Positions 46,891 through 56,872 of a stretch of DNA of 64,000 bases are shown here, one piece after another. This DNA is from Streptomyces mirabilis (GTDB taxonomy: Bacteria; Actinomycetota; Actinomycetes; Streptomycetales; Streptomycetaceae): contig NZ_CP074102.1 of the NCBI RefSeq assembly GCF_018310535.1, positions 868,001 to 932,000 of the forward strand. The letters are read 5' to 3'. The notes beneath the pieces are model-generated. The model ran no database searches, was not told where the DNA came from, and saw only the letters and a program-made list of their open reading frames with translations. The translations under genes were made by a program, and so were the position numbers. The first letter of the stretch is position 1. The number at the start of each line of letters is the position of its first letter.

Positions 46891-47559
46891 TCAGTTCGCA
46901 TTCCCCCGCGCCGTCACCAAGCCCGACTCGTAGGCGAAAACGACCAGTTGGGCCCGGTCGCGGGCGCCCAGCTTCGTCATCGCCCGGCTGATGTGGGTCT
47001 TGGCGGTGAACGGGCTGATGACCATGTGCGCGGCGATCTCCTCGTTGGTCAGACCGCGCGCGGCGAGCGCCGTGACCTCGCGTTCGCGGGGTGTGAGGCA
47101 CTCCAGGCCGGGCGCGGTGGCCCGGTCCGGGGGCCGGGCGACGAACTCGCCGATCAGGGTGCGGGTCACGGACGGGGAGAGCAGCGCCTCTCCCCGTGCG
47201 ACGACCTCGATGGCCTGGAGCAGGTCGGCGGGCTCGGTGTCCTTGAGCAGAAAGCCGCTGGCCCCGGCCCGCAGCGCCTCGAAGACATACTCGTCCAGGC
47301 CGTAGTTGGTGAGCATGACGACGCGTACGGCGGACAGCTCCGGGTCGGCGGCGATACGGCGGGTGGCCTCGATGCCCGACATCACCGGCATCTGTACGTC
47401 GACGAGGGCGATGTCCGGCAAGGACGCGCGCACCAGCGCGAGGCCCTGCTCGCCGTCGGCGGCCTCGCCCACGACCTCGATGCCGTCCTCGGCGTCGAGC
47501 AGGGCGCGGAAACCGGCGCGCATCAGCGCCTGGTCGTCGACGAGCGCGACCCTGATCAC
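46891..47559 (-). CDS. LuxR/NarL-type response regulator
   Basis: A 222-residue regulator. Receiver domain with DDQ at 8-10, phospho-acceptor Asp54 in ALVDVQMPVMSG and the lysine in GFLLKDTEP; C-terminal LuxR helix-turn-helix LTPREREVTALAARGLTNEE, IAAHMVISPFTAKTHISRAM. The GTG start overlaps the kinase stop in the sequence GTGA, so the pair is translationally coupled. Its targets are not visible. Confidence 0.93.
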   Translation of the reverse strand: MIRVALVDDQALMRAGFRALLDAEDGIEVVGEAADGEQGLALVRASLPDIALVDVQMPVMSGIEATRRIAADPELSAVRVVMLTNYGLDEYVFEALRAGASGFLLKDTEPADLLQAIEVVARGEALLSPSVTRTLIGEFVARPPDRATAPGLECLTPREREVTALAARGLTNEEIAAHMVISPFTAKTHISRAMTKLGARDRAQLVVFAYESGLVTARGNAN

Positions 47560-48677
47560 GGCACCTCCTCCGATATGCCCAGCGGCAGTTCGGCGCGCAC
47601 CGAGAAGCCGCCCTCGGTGCGCGGTGCGGCGTGCAGGGTGCCGCCGAGGGCCGTGACGCGTTCGCGCATGCCGGTGAGGCCGATGCCGGGGGTGGGTGGA
47701 CGGGACGGGTCGGCGCCGCCGTCGTCGTCGACGCATATCGTCAGGTCGTCCGCGCTGTAGTCGAGTTGGACGGCCACCTTGGCGCGGCCGGCGTGGCGCG
47801 CGGCGTTCGTCAGGGCCTCCTGGACGATGCGGTACGCGGCACGGTCCACGGTCGCCGTGAGCGGGCGCTCCTCGCCGCTCACCGTCAGCTCCACAGCGAG
47901 GCCGGCCGCGCGGGCCCGCTCCACGAGCAGCGCGGGGGTGCCGGTCGGCTCATCGGTGCGCAACACCTCCAGGGTGGCCCGCAGTTCGCGCATCGCCTCG
48001 CCGCCCGCCTCCTGGATGGCGAGCAGCGCGGGCGAGACCTCCTCACCGCGTTTGCGGGCGAGGTGGACCGCGACGCCCGCCTGGAGCTTGACGATCGAGA
48101 TGCTGTGCGTGAGCGAGTCGTGCAACTCGCGGGCGATCCGCAGCCGTTCCTCGCCCGCGCGGCGCAGGGCCGCCTCCTCGCGGGTGCGTTCCGCCTCCAT
48201 CGCGCGCTGTTCCGTCTGGCGCAGATACGCCTGCCAGTTGCGGTCCGCGAGGCCTGTCACCAGGGCGCACAGGAACCAGCCGGCGAGCAGGAGAGAGCGC
48301 TCGGCGCTTCCGCGCGCCGTGAGGTCCGTCGTCACGAATGCCGCCAGGAACAGGGCACTCGCGAGCGCCGCCGCCCCTCGGTGACCCGCTCGGGCCGCCG
48401 TGTGGACGGCGCCGAGGACGGGGAGGGCGGCGAGGGTGCCGGGGTGGGCGTGCAGAACGTACGCCGTCGTGGTGACCGTACTGACCGCGAGTACCCTGCG
48501 CGGGGCGTAGCGGTAGGCCGCGAGGGCGAGGGAGCCCACGGTGATCAGCGCGTAGTCGGCGGGAGTCGCGCCGTCGCCGACCGCGGCCGCGGTCATGACG
48601 AGGGCACCGACCACGACCCCGAGGGCCGCGTCGGCCAGATGCCTGCGGGTGACCTGTTCCAGCGCCATGTTCCGCAC
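47556..48677 (-). CDS. NarL-class sensor histidine kinase
   Basis: A 373-residue kinase. Five or six membrane helices in the first 150 residues, a coiled-coil linker (RQTEQRAMEAERTREEAALR), the HisKA_3 phospho-acceptor region RIARELHDSLTHSISIVKLQ, and a HATPase domain with VQEALTNAARHAG and GIGLTGMRERV. No extracellular sensing loop of size, so it probably senses the membrane. A second possible start is the ATG at 48668. It pairs with the regulator downstream. Confidence 0.92.
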   Translation of the reverse strand: MRNMALEQVTRRHLADAALGVVVGALVMTAAAVGDGATPADYALITVGSLALAAYRYAPRRVLAVSTVTTTAYVLHAHPGTLAALPVLGAVHTAARAGHRGAAALASALFLAAFVTTDLTARGSAERSLLLAGWFLCALVTGLADRNWQAYLRQTEQRAMEAERTREEAALRRAGEERLRIARELHDSLTHSISIVKLQAGVAVHLARKRGEEVSPALLAIQEAGGEAMRELRATLEVLRTDEPTGTPALLVERARAAGLAVELTVSGEERPLTATVDRAAYRIVQEALTNAARHAGRAKVAVQLDYSADDLTICVDDDGGADPSRPPTPGIGLTGMRERVTALGGTLHAAPRTEGGFSVRAELPLGISEEVP

Positions 48678-48884
48678 GATAGACGGCCGTTCGGACAGTG
48701 GCGTCAGACCTGTGGAGGGGGCCCGGCGTACTCCGCCTGGAGTAGATCACGGCGCGCGCGGGCCGGGTGGGCGTAGCCCGCACTGCCTTCCGGTGGACGA
48801 CGACCGTGGACGGATCCCCGGAGGAGGGTGACAACGGCGGCCGAGCCTGCGGCCCCGCGCTCATTCCCCACAAGGAGGCGCCCC

Positions 48885-49886
48885 ATGCCCAGTCCCTTCC
48901 GATACACCACCCCGTCTCCGCCGAAGTCGGCCACCGGCCGTGTGGCGAGCGTCTACGCCCAGCTCGCCGACGACTTCGGCATCGAGCGCGCGGTGACCTT
49001 CGTCGTGCTCTCGCCCGCTCCCGATCTCATGGCCTCCGCCTGGGCGTTGATGCGCGAGTCGCTGATCGCGGGCGCGGGCAGCCGGACGGGGAAGGAACTC
49101 GCGGCGCTCGGGGTGTCCGTGGCCAATCGGTGCCCGTTCTGCGTCGACGCGCACACGATGCTGCTGCACGCGACCGGGGACCACCGGCTCGCGGAGACGG
49201 TGGCGCGCGGGGGGACCCCCGCCGACGAGGAGCACGCGCGTGTGCTGGCGTGGGGCGGGGCGACCCGGATCCCGGGGGCGGCGGAGTTGGCGCCGTACCC
49301 CTTCCCCGTCGCACACGCCCCCGCCTACATCGGCACGGCGCTGTCCTTCCACTTCATCAACCGCGTGGTGTCGGCGCTGCTCACCGAGAGTCTGCTGCCC
49401 GGCAACGCGCAACGGTTTCGGGCGGTGCGGAGTCTGGCCGGGCGGTCCGTCGCCCGGACGGTGCGCCGGCGACCCGCGCCGGGTGCGGGCCTGGAACTCC
49501 TCGACGACCCCGGGCCCGGTCCGGACTGGGCGCGCGGGACCACCGTCGGCCCTGCCTACGCCGCGCTGCGAGCCGCCGCCACCGAGGGGGAGGGCCTTCT
49601 CGACGAGGCCGACCGGATCCTCGTACGGGAGACGCTCCGGGACTGGGACGGCTCGCACCCGCCACTCGCGTGGGACGGACTCCCCGACCGTTCGCGGCCC
49701 GGAGCGCGCCTCGCGCTGCTGGCCGCGCTGGCCCCGTACCGGATCACGGACGAGGACGTGACGGCCTGGCGTAAACCCATCCATACCGACCACTGTTTGG
49801 TGCATCTGGTGGCGTACGGCGCGTTCGCCGCCGTCGACCGGATAGAGAGCACGCTTCCCGCCCGCACGGCCGAGGAGACCTCATGA
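48885..49886 (+). CDS. AhpD/carboxymuconolactone-decarboxylase-like protein
   Basis: A 333-residue helical protein. The first 200 residues hold the AhpD-like fold with the redox/proton motif CPFCVDAH (Cys83, Cys86, His90) in NRCPFCVDAHTMLLH. The C-terminal part contains a second, weaker repeat (TDEDVTAWRKPIHTDHCLVH) that ends the protein. AAGGAGG lies 7 bases before the ATG at 48885. It overlaps the following methyltransferase gene by ATGA. It may be a peroxidase-like enzyme or act on a small molecule methylated by its partner. Confidence 0.82.
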   Translation: MPSPFRYTTPSPPKSATGRVASVYAQLADDFGIERAVTFVVLSPAPDLMASAWALMRESLIAGAGSRTGKELAALGVSVANRCPFCVDAHTMLLHATGDHRLAETVARGGTPADEEHARVLAWGGATRIPGAAELAPYPFPVAHAPAYIGTALSFHFINRVVSALLTESLLPGNAQRFRAVRSLAGRSVARTVRRRPAPGAGLELLDDPGPGPDWARGTTVGPAYAALRAAATEGEGLLDEADRILVRETLRDWDGSHPPLAWDGLPDRSRPGARLALLAALAPYRITDEDVTAWRKPIHTDHCLVHLVAYGAFAAVDRIESTLPARTAEETS

Positions 49887-50716
49887 CACAGATCGCCAAC
49901 CATGCTCAGGCGCGGGCCTGGAACGGCACTCTCGGCAACCACTGGGCGAGCCACCACGAGCGCTATGACACGCTCGTGTCGGGCCTGAACACCGCGCTCT
50001 TCGACGCGGCGGCGATCGCTTCGGGCGACCGCGTCCTGGACGTCGGCTGCGGGGCCGGTGCGACGACCCGGATCGCGGGCCGACTGGCGGCGCACGGGCA
50101 CGCCGTCGGGGTCGACATCTCTGCGCCCCTGCTCGACCAGGCCCGGGCGACGACCGCCGCGGAGGGGGTCACCAACGTCGCGTACGAGTTCGCCGACGCC
50201 CAGATCCACCCCTTCCCGGCCGCCGGATACGACGTCCTGATCAGCCGGGGCGGGGTGATGTTCTTCTCGGACCACGCGGCGGCGTTCCGGAACCTGTCGC
50301 GCTCGCTGCGGCCGGGAGGGCGGCTCGCGTTCGTCTGTCCGCAGCCCGCCGGTCCCGAGGTGGAGGAGTCACGCGCCCTGCGCCTTTTCGGAGAACTCCT
50401 GGACGAACCGGACGCCGCAACGGTCGCCGTCCAGGCCGCCATGGCCTCCCTGTCCGACCCGGCGCGCATCCGCGAGGTTCTGCACGGGTGGGACGACGTG
50501 ACGGTGACTCCGGTCGCGACGGAGACGACATGGGGGCGCGACGCCGCGGACGCCGTCGGCTTCATCCTCTCCCGCGCGCCCGGCCGGACGGTCGACGCCG
50601 ACACGCGCGCGGCGCTGCAGGACACCTTGCGCCCTTATGAGACGGATCGCGGTGTTCGACTCCGGGCGGCGGTGTGGCTGGTGACGGCGAAGTGGCGCAC
50701 GGACGGTCCCCAGTGA
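49883..50716 (+). CDS. Class I SAM-dependent methyltransferase
   Basis: A 277-residue methyltransferase with motif I VLDVGCGAGATTRIAG (about residues 51-66), VGVDISAPLLDQAR, YDVLISRGGVMFFSD and a LRPGGRLAFVCPQP strand. The N-terminus AWNGTLGNHWASHHERYD is typical of UbiE/Coq5-like small-molecule methyltransferases. It starts within the stop of the AhpD-like gene. Substrate unknown. Confidence 0.87.
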   Translation: MTQIANHAQARAWNGTLGNHWASHHERYDTLVSGLNTALFDAAAIASGDRVLDVGCGAGATTRIAGRLAAHGHAVGVDISAPLLDQARATTAAEGVTNVAYEFADAQIHPFPAAGYDVLISRGGVMFFSDHAAAFRNLSRSLRPGGRLAFVCPQPAGPEVEESRALRLFGELLDEPDAATVAVQAAMASLSDPARIREVLHGWDDVTVTPVATETTWGRDAADAVGFILSRAPGRTVDADTRAALQDTLRPYETDRGVRLRAAVWLVTAKWRTDGPQ

Positions 50717-50838
50717 GGCACAGTCACCACACAGCCACGGAGTGAGTTGGCACTTCCGCCCCACAGGGAGTCATGTGACACTGGCGTTCCGTCCGCAGTG
50801 TGGACTCCCTCCGCACCGTCCCCCACGAGAAGTGCGCC

Positions 50839-51504
50839 GTGCATTCTCTTCCTCTGCCACTCGCCCTCACCGCGCGCCTGCTGCCGGTCGCGGTCCTCGC
50901 CTGCACGGGCTGGGCCATGTCGTCCGGCACGTCGACGACGACTCCGGCCGCCACCGACCACAAGTCGCCCCAGACGACGCAGTCCCCGTCGGGTCCCGCG
51001 GCGACGGCGGTCGCGAAGACGTACACCGCGGCCCCCGCGCCCTGCACCGGCGTGACGGAGAAGACGGTCAAGGCCCTTGTCCCGGGCGCCAAGACGGCCG
51101 GCCAGGAGATTCCGTCGACCGACAGGACGGTGCGCCGCACCTGCTCCTGGAACGCGCTCAAGGGCTTCGACTACCACTGGCTGGACGTCTCGTACGAGAT
51201 CAAGGATTCGGACGAAGCGGCGCAGAAGTCCTATACGGGGCGCGTCGCGGACAAGAGCGGCGGAGGTGCGGTTCCCGGCCTCGGTGACTCGGCCTACTCC
51301 GTCGTGAACCTCACCACCACGGACAAGCAGCAGACCCGTGAGGGGGTGGTGATCGCCCGCGCGTCCAACGCGCTGGTGGTCGTCACGTACAACGGCAGCA
51401 ACTTCGAGACGAAGAAGGCTCCCAGTACGGACGAGATCAACAAGGGGGCCATCAAGGCCGCCAAGGACGTGGTGGCGACGCTGGAGAACGGCCAGAAGGG
51501 CTGA
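50839..51504 (+). CDS. DUF3558-like lipoprotein
   Basis: A 221-residue exported lipoprotein: signal peptide with the lipobox VLAC (Cys22), a Ser/Thr/Pro-rich linker of about 50 residues, then a compact domain with two cysteines (APCTGVTEKTVKALV and RRTCSWNAL), YHWLDVSYEI, GGGAVPGLGDSAYSVV and ARASNALVVVTYNGSN. This is the pattern of DUF3558-type actinobacterial lipoproteins. GTG 50839 gives the proper signal peptide and has GAGAAG upstream. Function unknown. Confidence 0.8.
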   Translation: MHSLPLPLALTARLLPVAVLACTGWAMSSGTSTTTPAATDHKSPQTTQSPSGPAATAVAKTYTAAPAPCTGVTEKTVKALVPGAKTAGQEIPSTDRTVRRTCSWNALKGFDYHWLDVSYEIKDSDEAAQKSYTGRVADKSGGGAVPGLGDSAYSVVNLTTTDKQQTREGVVIARASNALVVVTYNGSNFETKKAPSTDEINKGAIKAAKDVVATLENGQKG

Positions 51505-51580
51505 CCGTTCTCCAACCGCCGCGCCGATCCGACAGCTGTTCTCCATCAGCCGTTCTCCGACGGCTGCCTTCCCTCACGTG

Positions 51581-53107
<1,527 letters not shown>

Positions 53108-53301
53108 GGGCAGGCCAATCAAGTGAGGAGTGACGGGAGAGGCCGTGCGGGTGACGCCGTGGGGGGTTGTGCGGGTGCGGTGGTGCGGTGATCCCCTTCC
53201 CCGGACGGAGGGAAGGGGACGTATGGGGAGGGGGAGCGGTGGCCGGGGTACGGCCGGTGGTGCGGTGGGCGGCCGGAGGCCGGCCGCCCGGAGCGGAGCT
53301 G

Positions 53302-54321
53302 TCAGCCGTTGACGGCCGGGATGACCTTCGACCCGTAGGCGTCGATCACGGCCTCCTGCGCGTCGTGCATGTCGTACACCGCGAACTGGTCCACGCCCAG
53401 CGCGCGCAGCGCGTTCAGCTTCTCGATGTGCCGCTCGGCCGTGCCGATCAGGCAGAACCGGTCGACGATCTCGTCCGGCACGAACTTGGTGTCGGGGTTG
53501 TCACTGCGCCCGTGGTGGGAGTAGTCGTAGCCCTCGCGCGCCTTGATGTAGTCGGTGAGTTCCTCGGGCACGGCGGCGGAGTGCTCGCCGTACTTGGAGA
53601 CCAGGTCGGCCACGTGGTTGCCGACCATGCCGCCGAACCAGCGGCACTGCTCACGCGCGTGGGCGAGGGCCTCCGGCGAGTCGTCCTCGGTGATGTACGC
53701 GGGCGCGGCCACGCAGATCTTCACCTCGGAGGGGTCGCGCCCCGCCTCGACGGCCGCTTCCTTCACGGCCTTGACCATGTACTCGGTGAGATAGAGGTCG
53801 GCGAGCTGGAGGATGAACCCGTCGGCCTCCTCACCGGTCATCTTCAGGGCCTTGGGACCGTACGCGGCCATCCAGACCGGGAGTTCGGCGCCGGGCTTGA
53901 CCCAGGGGAACTTGACGACGGTGCCGCCGAGGTCGGCCTCCTCGCCCCGGCCGAGGGCACGGATGACCTTCATCGCGCCGCTGATCCGGGCGAGCGTGTT
54001 GGGCTTGCGGCCGGCGACACGCATCGCCGAGTCGCCGCGCCCGATGCCGCACACCGTACGGTTGCCGTACATGTCGTTGAGCGTCGCGAAGGTGGAGGCG
54101 GTGACCTCCCAGGTGCGGGTGCCCGGGTTGGTGACCATCGGCCCGACCGTCAACTTCTCGGTGTTCGCGAGGATCTGACTGTAGATCACAAAGGGTTCCT
54201 GCCACAGCACGGCCGAGTCGAAGGTCCAGCCGTACGTGAAGCCGTTGCCCTCGGCGCGCTTCATCAGGTCGATGACGCGGGAGGCCGGGGGGTCGGTCTG
54301 CAGGACGAGTCCGAAGTCCAT
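53302..54321 (-). CDS. LLM-class flavin/F420-dependent oxidoreductase
   Basis: A 339-residue luciferase-like TIM barrel of the TIGR03842 type: MDFGLVLQTDPPASRVIDLM, GWTFDSAVLWQEPFVIYSQI, VGPMVTNPGTRTWEVTASTF and VCGIGRGDSAMRVAGRKPNT. Such enzymes use F420 or FMN. It lies 18 bases after the dihydropyrimidinase gene and before the permease gene, so it belongs to the same operon. It may do the redox step of the pathway; no dihydropyrimidine dehydrogenase gene is in the window. Confidence 0.9.
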   Translation of the reverse strand: MDFGLVLQTDPPASRVIDLMKRAEGNGFTYGWTFDSAVLWQEPFVIYSQILANTEKLTVGPMVTNPGTRTWEVTASTFATLNDMYGNRTVCGIGRGDSAMRVAGRKPNTLARISGAMKVIRALGRGEEADLGGTVVKFPWVKPGAELPVWMAAYGPKALKMTGEEADGFILQLADLYLTEYMVKAVKEAAVEAGRDPSEVKICVAAPAYITEDDSPEALAHAREQCRWFGGMVGNHVADLVSKYGEHSAAVPEELTDYIKAREGYDYSHHGRSDNPDTKFVPDEIVDRFCLIGTAERHIEKLNALRALGVDQFAVYDMHDAQEAVIDAYGSKVIPAVNG

Positions 54322-54339
54322 GGCGCCACTCCTAGTCGC

Positions 54340-55743
54340 TCAGAGAAGGTACTGACAGGTGGAGCGGGGGGTGTAGACGCCGTGACCCGCGCGTCCGGTG
54401 AACTCCCGCTCAGTGATGACCGGTTCGCCGCGCGAGAGCACGGTCTCGACCTGCCCGGTGACGCGCTTGCCCTCGTACGCCGAGTAGTCGACGTTCATGT
54501 GGTGGGTCTCGACCGACATGACCTGCTCGGCGTGCGGGTCGTAGATGACGATGTCGGCGTCGGCGCCCGGCGCGATGGTGCCCTTCTTCGGGTACAGGCC
54601 GAACATCCGGGCCGGGGTGGCGCAGGCGATCTCGATCCAGCGGCGGCGCGAGATGTGCCCGTCGACGACGGCCTGGTGGAGCAGGTCCATGCGGTTCTCG
54701 ACGCCCGGGAGGCCGTTGGGGATCTTCGAGAAGTCGCCCCGGCCGAGCTCCTTCTGGCCCACGAAGCAGAAGGGGCAGTGGTCCGTCGACACGACCTGGA
54801 GGTCGTTGGTGCGCAGGCCCCGCCACAGGGCGGCCTGATGCTCCTTGGGCCGAAGGGGCGTGCTGCACACGTACTTCGAGCCCTCGAAGTCCGGTTCCGC
54901 GAGGTTGTCGGTCGACAGGAAAAGGTACTGCGGACAGGTCTCGCCGAAGACGTTCAGGCCCTCGTCACGCGCCCGTGCGATCTCGGCGACCGCCTCCTGC
55001 GCCGAGACGTGCACGACGTACAGCGGAGCGCCCGCGACCTGGGCGAGCTTGATGGCCCGGTGGGTGGCCTCGGCCTCCAGGAGCGCCTTGCGCACCTCGC
55101 CGTGGAAGCGCGGGTCGGTCTCGCCGCGCGCCAGCGCCTGTTCCACGAGGACGTCGATCGCGATGCCGTTCTCCGCGTGCATCATGATCAGGCCGCCGTT
55201 CTCGGCGGAGCGCTGCATGGCGCGCAGGATCTGGCCGTCGTCGCTGTAGAAGACGCCGGGGTAGGCCATGAACTGCTTGAAGGAGGTGACGCCCTCCTGG
55301 ACCAGCAGGTCCATCTCCTTGAGCGTCTCCTGGTTGACGTCGGAGACGATCATGTGGAAGGCGTAGTCGATGGTGCAGTTGCCGTCGGCCTTGGCGTTCC
55401 AGGCGTCGAGGCCCTCGCGCAGCGAGTGGCCGACGCTCTGCACCGCGAAGTCGACGATGGTGGTGGTGCCGCCCCAGGCCGCGGCCCGGGTGCCCGTCTC
55501 GAAGGTGTCCGAGGCGAAGGTGCCGCCGAAGGGCAGCTCCATGTGGGTGTGGGCGTCGACGCCGCCCGGGATGACGTACTTGCCGGTGGCGTCGATGGTC
55601 TTCTCGGCCGTCCACGACTCGGCCGCCGGGGTGCCGGTCGCAGCGAGGGCGACGACCCGGCCGTCCTCGATCAGGACGTCGGCGTGGATCTCGTCGGACG
55701 CGGTGATGACGAGGCCATTACGGATGACGGTACGGCTGCTCAT
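54340..55743 (-). CDS. hydA: Dihydropyrimidinase (D-hydantoinase)
   Basis: A 467-residue amidohydrolase. Metal ligands: VDAHTHMELPFGG, the carbamylated lysine in VTSFKQFMAYPG, HAENG, VHVSAQEA and STDHCPFCF. It opens dihydrouracil, dihydrothymine or 5-substituted hydantoins to N-carbamoyl products. The ATG at 55743 starts the family pattern (SRTVIRNGLVITASDEIH). It lies between the amidohydrolase and LLM genes on one strand, with a pair of hairpins upstream. Confidence 0.94.
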   Translation of the reverse strand: MSSRTVIRNGLVITASDEIHADVLIEDGRVVALAATGTPAAESWTAEKTIDATGKYVIPGGVDAHTHMELPFGGTFASDTFETGTRAAAWGGTTTIVDFAVQSVGHSLREGLDAWNAKADGNCTIDYAFHMIVSDVNQETLKEMDLLVQEGVTSFKQFMAYPGVFYSDDGQILRAMQRSAENGGLIMMHAENGIAIDVLVEQALARGETDPRFHGEVRKALLEAEATHRAIKLAQVAGAPLYVVHVSAQEAVAEIARARDEGLNVFGETCPQYLFLSTDNLAEPDFEGSKYVCSTPLRPKEHQAALWRGLRTNDLQVVSTDHCPFCFVGQKELGRGDFSKIPNGLPGVENRMDLLHQAVVDGHISRRRWIEIACATPARMFGLYPKKGTIAPGADADIVIYDPHAEQVMSVETHHMNVDYSAYEGKRVTGQVETVLSRGEPVITEREFTGRAGHGVYTPRSTCQYLL

Positions 55744-55829
55744 GCTCCCTCTCTCCTGCCGTGCGCTGAAAACTGCGGGTCACTCGTGGCTGGTCGCGCC
55801 CGAGCGGCAAAGCCGCGCGATGCCACAGC

Positions 55830-55886
55830 CCCGCGCCCCTTTCGGGGGCGCGGGAAGCCCGGCGGACTCCAGGGCCCCGCCGGGCT
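55830..55886 (-). terminator. Two tandem hairpins between the amidohydrolase and hydA genes
   Basis: CCCGCGCCCC/GGGGCGCGGG with loop TTTCG (55830-55854), and AGCCCGGCGG/CCGCCGGGCT (55856-55886), which overlaps the stop of the upstream gene. They could lower read-through into hydA or stabilise the upstream message. Confidence 0.6.
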
Positions 55887-56727
55887 ACGGCGCGGTCAGC
55901 GGCTCGTACGCGTCGGGACGGCGGTCCCGGTAGAACTGCCAGCGGTCGCGCACCTCGCGCAGCTTGGCCATGTCGAGGTCGCGGACGACGAGTTCGGTCT
56001 CCTTGTCGCTGGCCACCTCCCCGACGAACTGGGCCTCCGGGTCGACGAAGTACGACGTTCCGTAGAAGTCGTTGTCGCCCAGCTCCTCCACGCCCACGCG
56101 GTTGATGGCGCCCACGAAGTACTCGTTGGCGACGGCCGCCGCCGGCTGCTCCAGCTGCCAGATGTAGGAGGACAAGCCGCGCGAGGTGGCCGACGGGTTG
56201 AACACGATCTCGGCGCCCGCGAGGCCCAGCGCACGCCAGCCCTCCGGGAAGTGCCGGTCGTAGCAGATGTAGACGCCGATCTTGCCGACGGCGGTGTCGA
56301 AGACCGGCCAGCCGGCGTTGCCGGGACGGAAGTAGAACTTCTCCCAGAAGCCCTCGACCTGCGGAATGTGGTGCTTGCGGTACTTGCCGAGGTACGAGCC
56401 GTCCGCGTCGATCACGGCGGCCGTGTTGTAGAGGACGCCGGGCTGCTCCTCCTCGTACATCGGCAGGACGAGGACGATGCCCAGTTCCTTGGCCAGCGCC
56501 TGGAAGCGCCGGACGATCGGGCCTTCGGGGATCTGCTCGGCGTACTCGTAGAACGCCTTGTCCTGGACCTGGCAGAAGTAGGGCCCGTAGAAGAGCTCCT
56601 GGAAGCACATCACCTGTGCGCCCTGTGCGGCCGCGTCGCGGGCCGCCTGCTCGTGGACCTGGATCATCGACTCCTTGTCGCCGGTCCAGGCAGTCTGGAA
56701 GACGGCGGCGCGGATCACTCTGCTCAT
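55885..56727 (-). CDS. Nitrilase-superfamily amidohydrolase, beta-ureidopropionase-like (copy 1)
   Basis: A 280-residue carbon-nitrogen hydrolase with the triad Glu44 (CFQELF), Lys118 (YRKHHIP) and Cys155 (ICYDRHFPE). Close to N-carbamoyl-beta-alanine and N-carbamyl-D-amino-acid amidases, which release NH3 and CO2 from the product of dihydropyrimidinase. It lies directly upstream of hydA. The paralogue at 59741-60583 shares most of the sequence. Ends RRPDAYEPLTAP. Confidence 0.92.
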   Translation of the reverse strand: MSRVIRAAVFQTAWTGDKESMIQVHEQAARDAAAQGAQVMCFQELFYGPYFCQVQDKAFYEYAEQIPEGPIVRRFQALAKELGIVLVLPMYEEEQPGVLYNTAAVIDADGSYLGKYRKHHIPQVEGFWEKFYFRPGNAGWPVFDTAVGKIGVYICYDRHFPEGWRALGLAGAEIVFNPSATSRGLSSYIWQLEQPAAAVANEYFVGAINRVGVEELGDNDFYGTSYFVDPEAQFVGEVASDKETELVVRDLDMAKLREVRDRWQFYRDRRPDAYEPLTAP

Positions 56728-56872
56728 CGGGACCTCCGGTCGCTCGGTGTGCGAGGAGCCTAGGAAGCCCGGACGGCCGCATTGAGTTGCACCGTGTCAC
56801 GTCTGAGGCGCTGTGCCGTTCCACGGTGTCACCCCCGCGTTGTCCCATGTTTCACCTGAGCCGTCCCGTGTT

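Noticed and set aside
53167..56763. A 1198-codon open frame opposite hydA and its neighbours
   Set aside because: It is antisense to three recognised enzymes and has shadow composition (Val/Asp/Arg/Gly-rich) without a fold.
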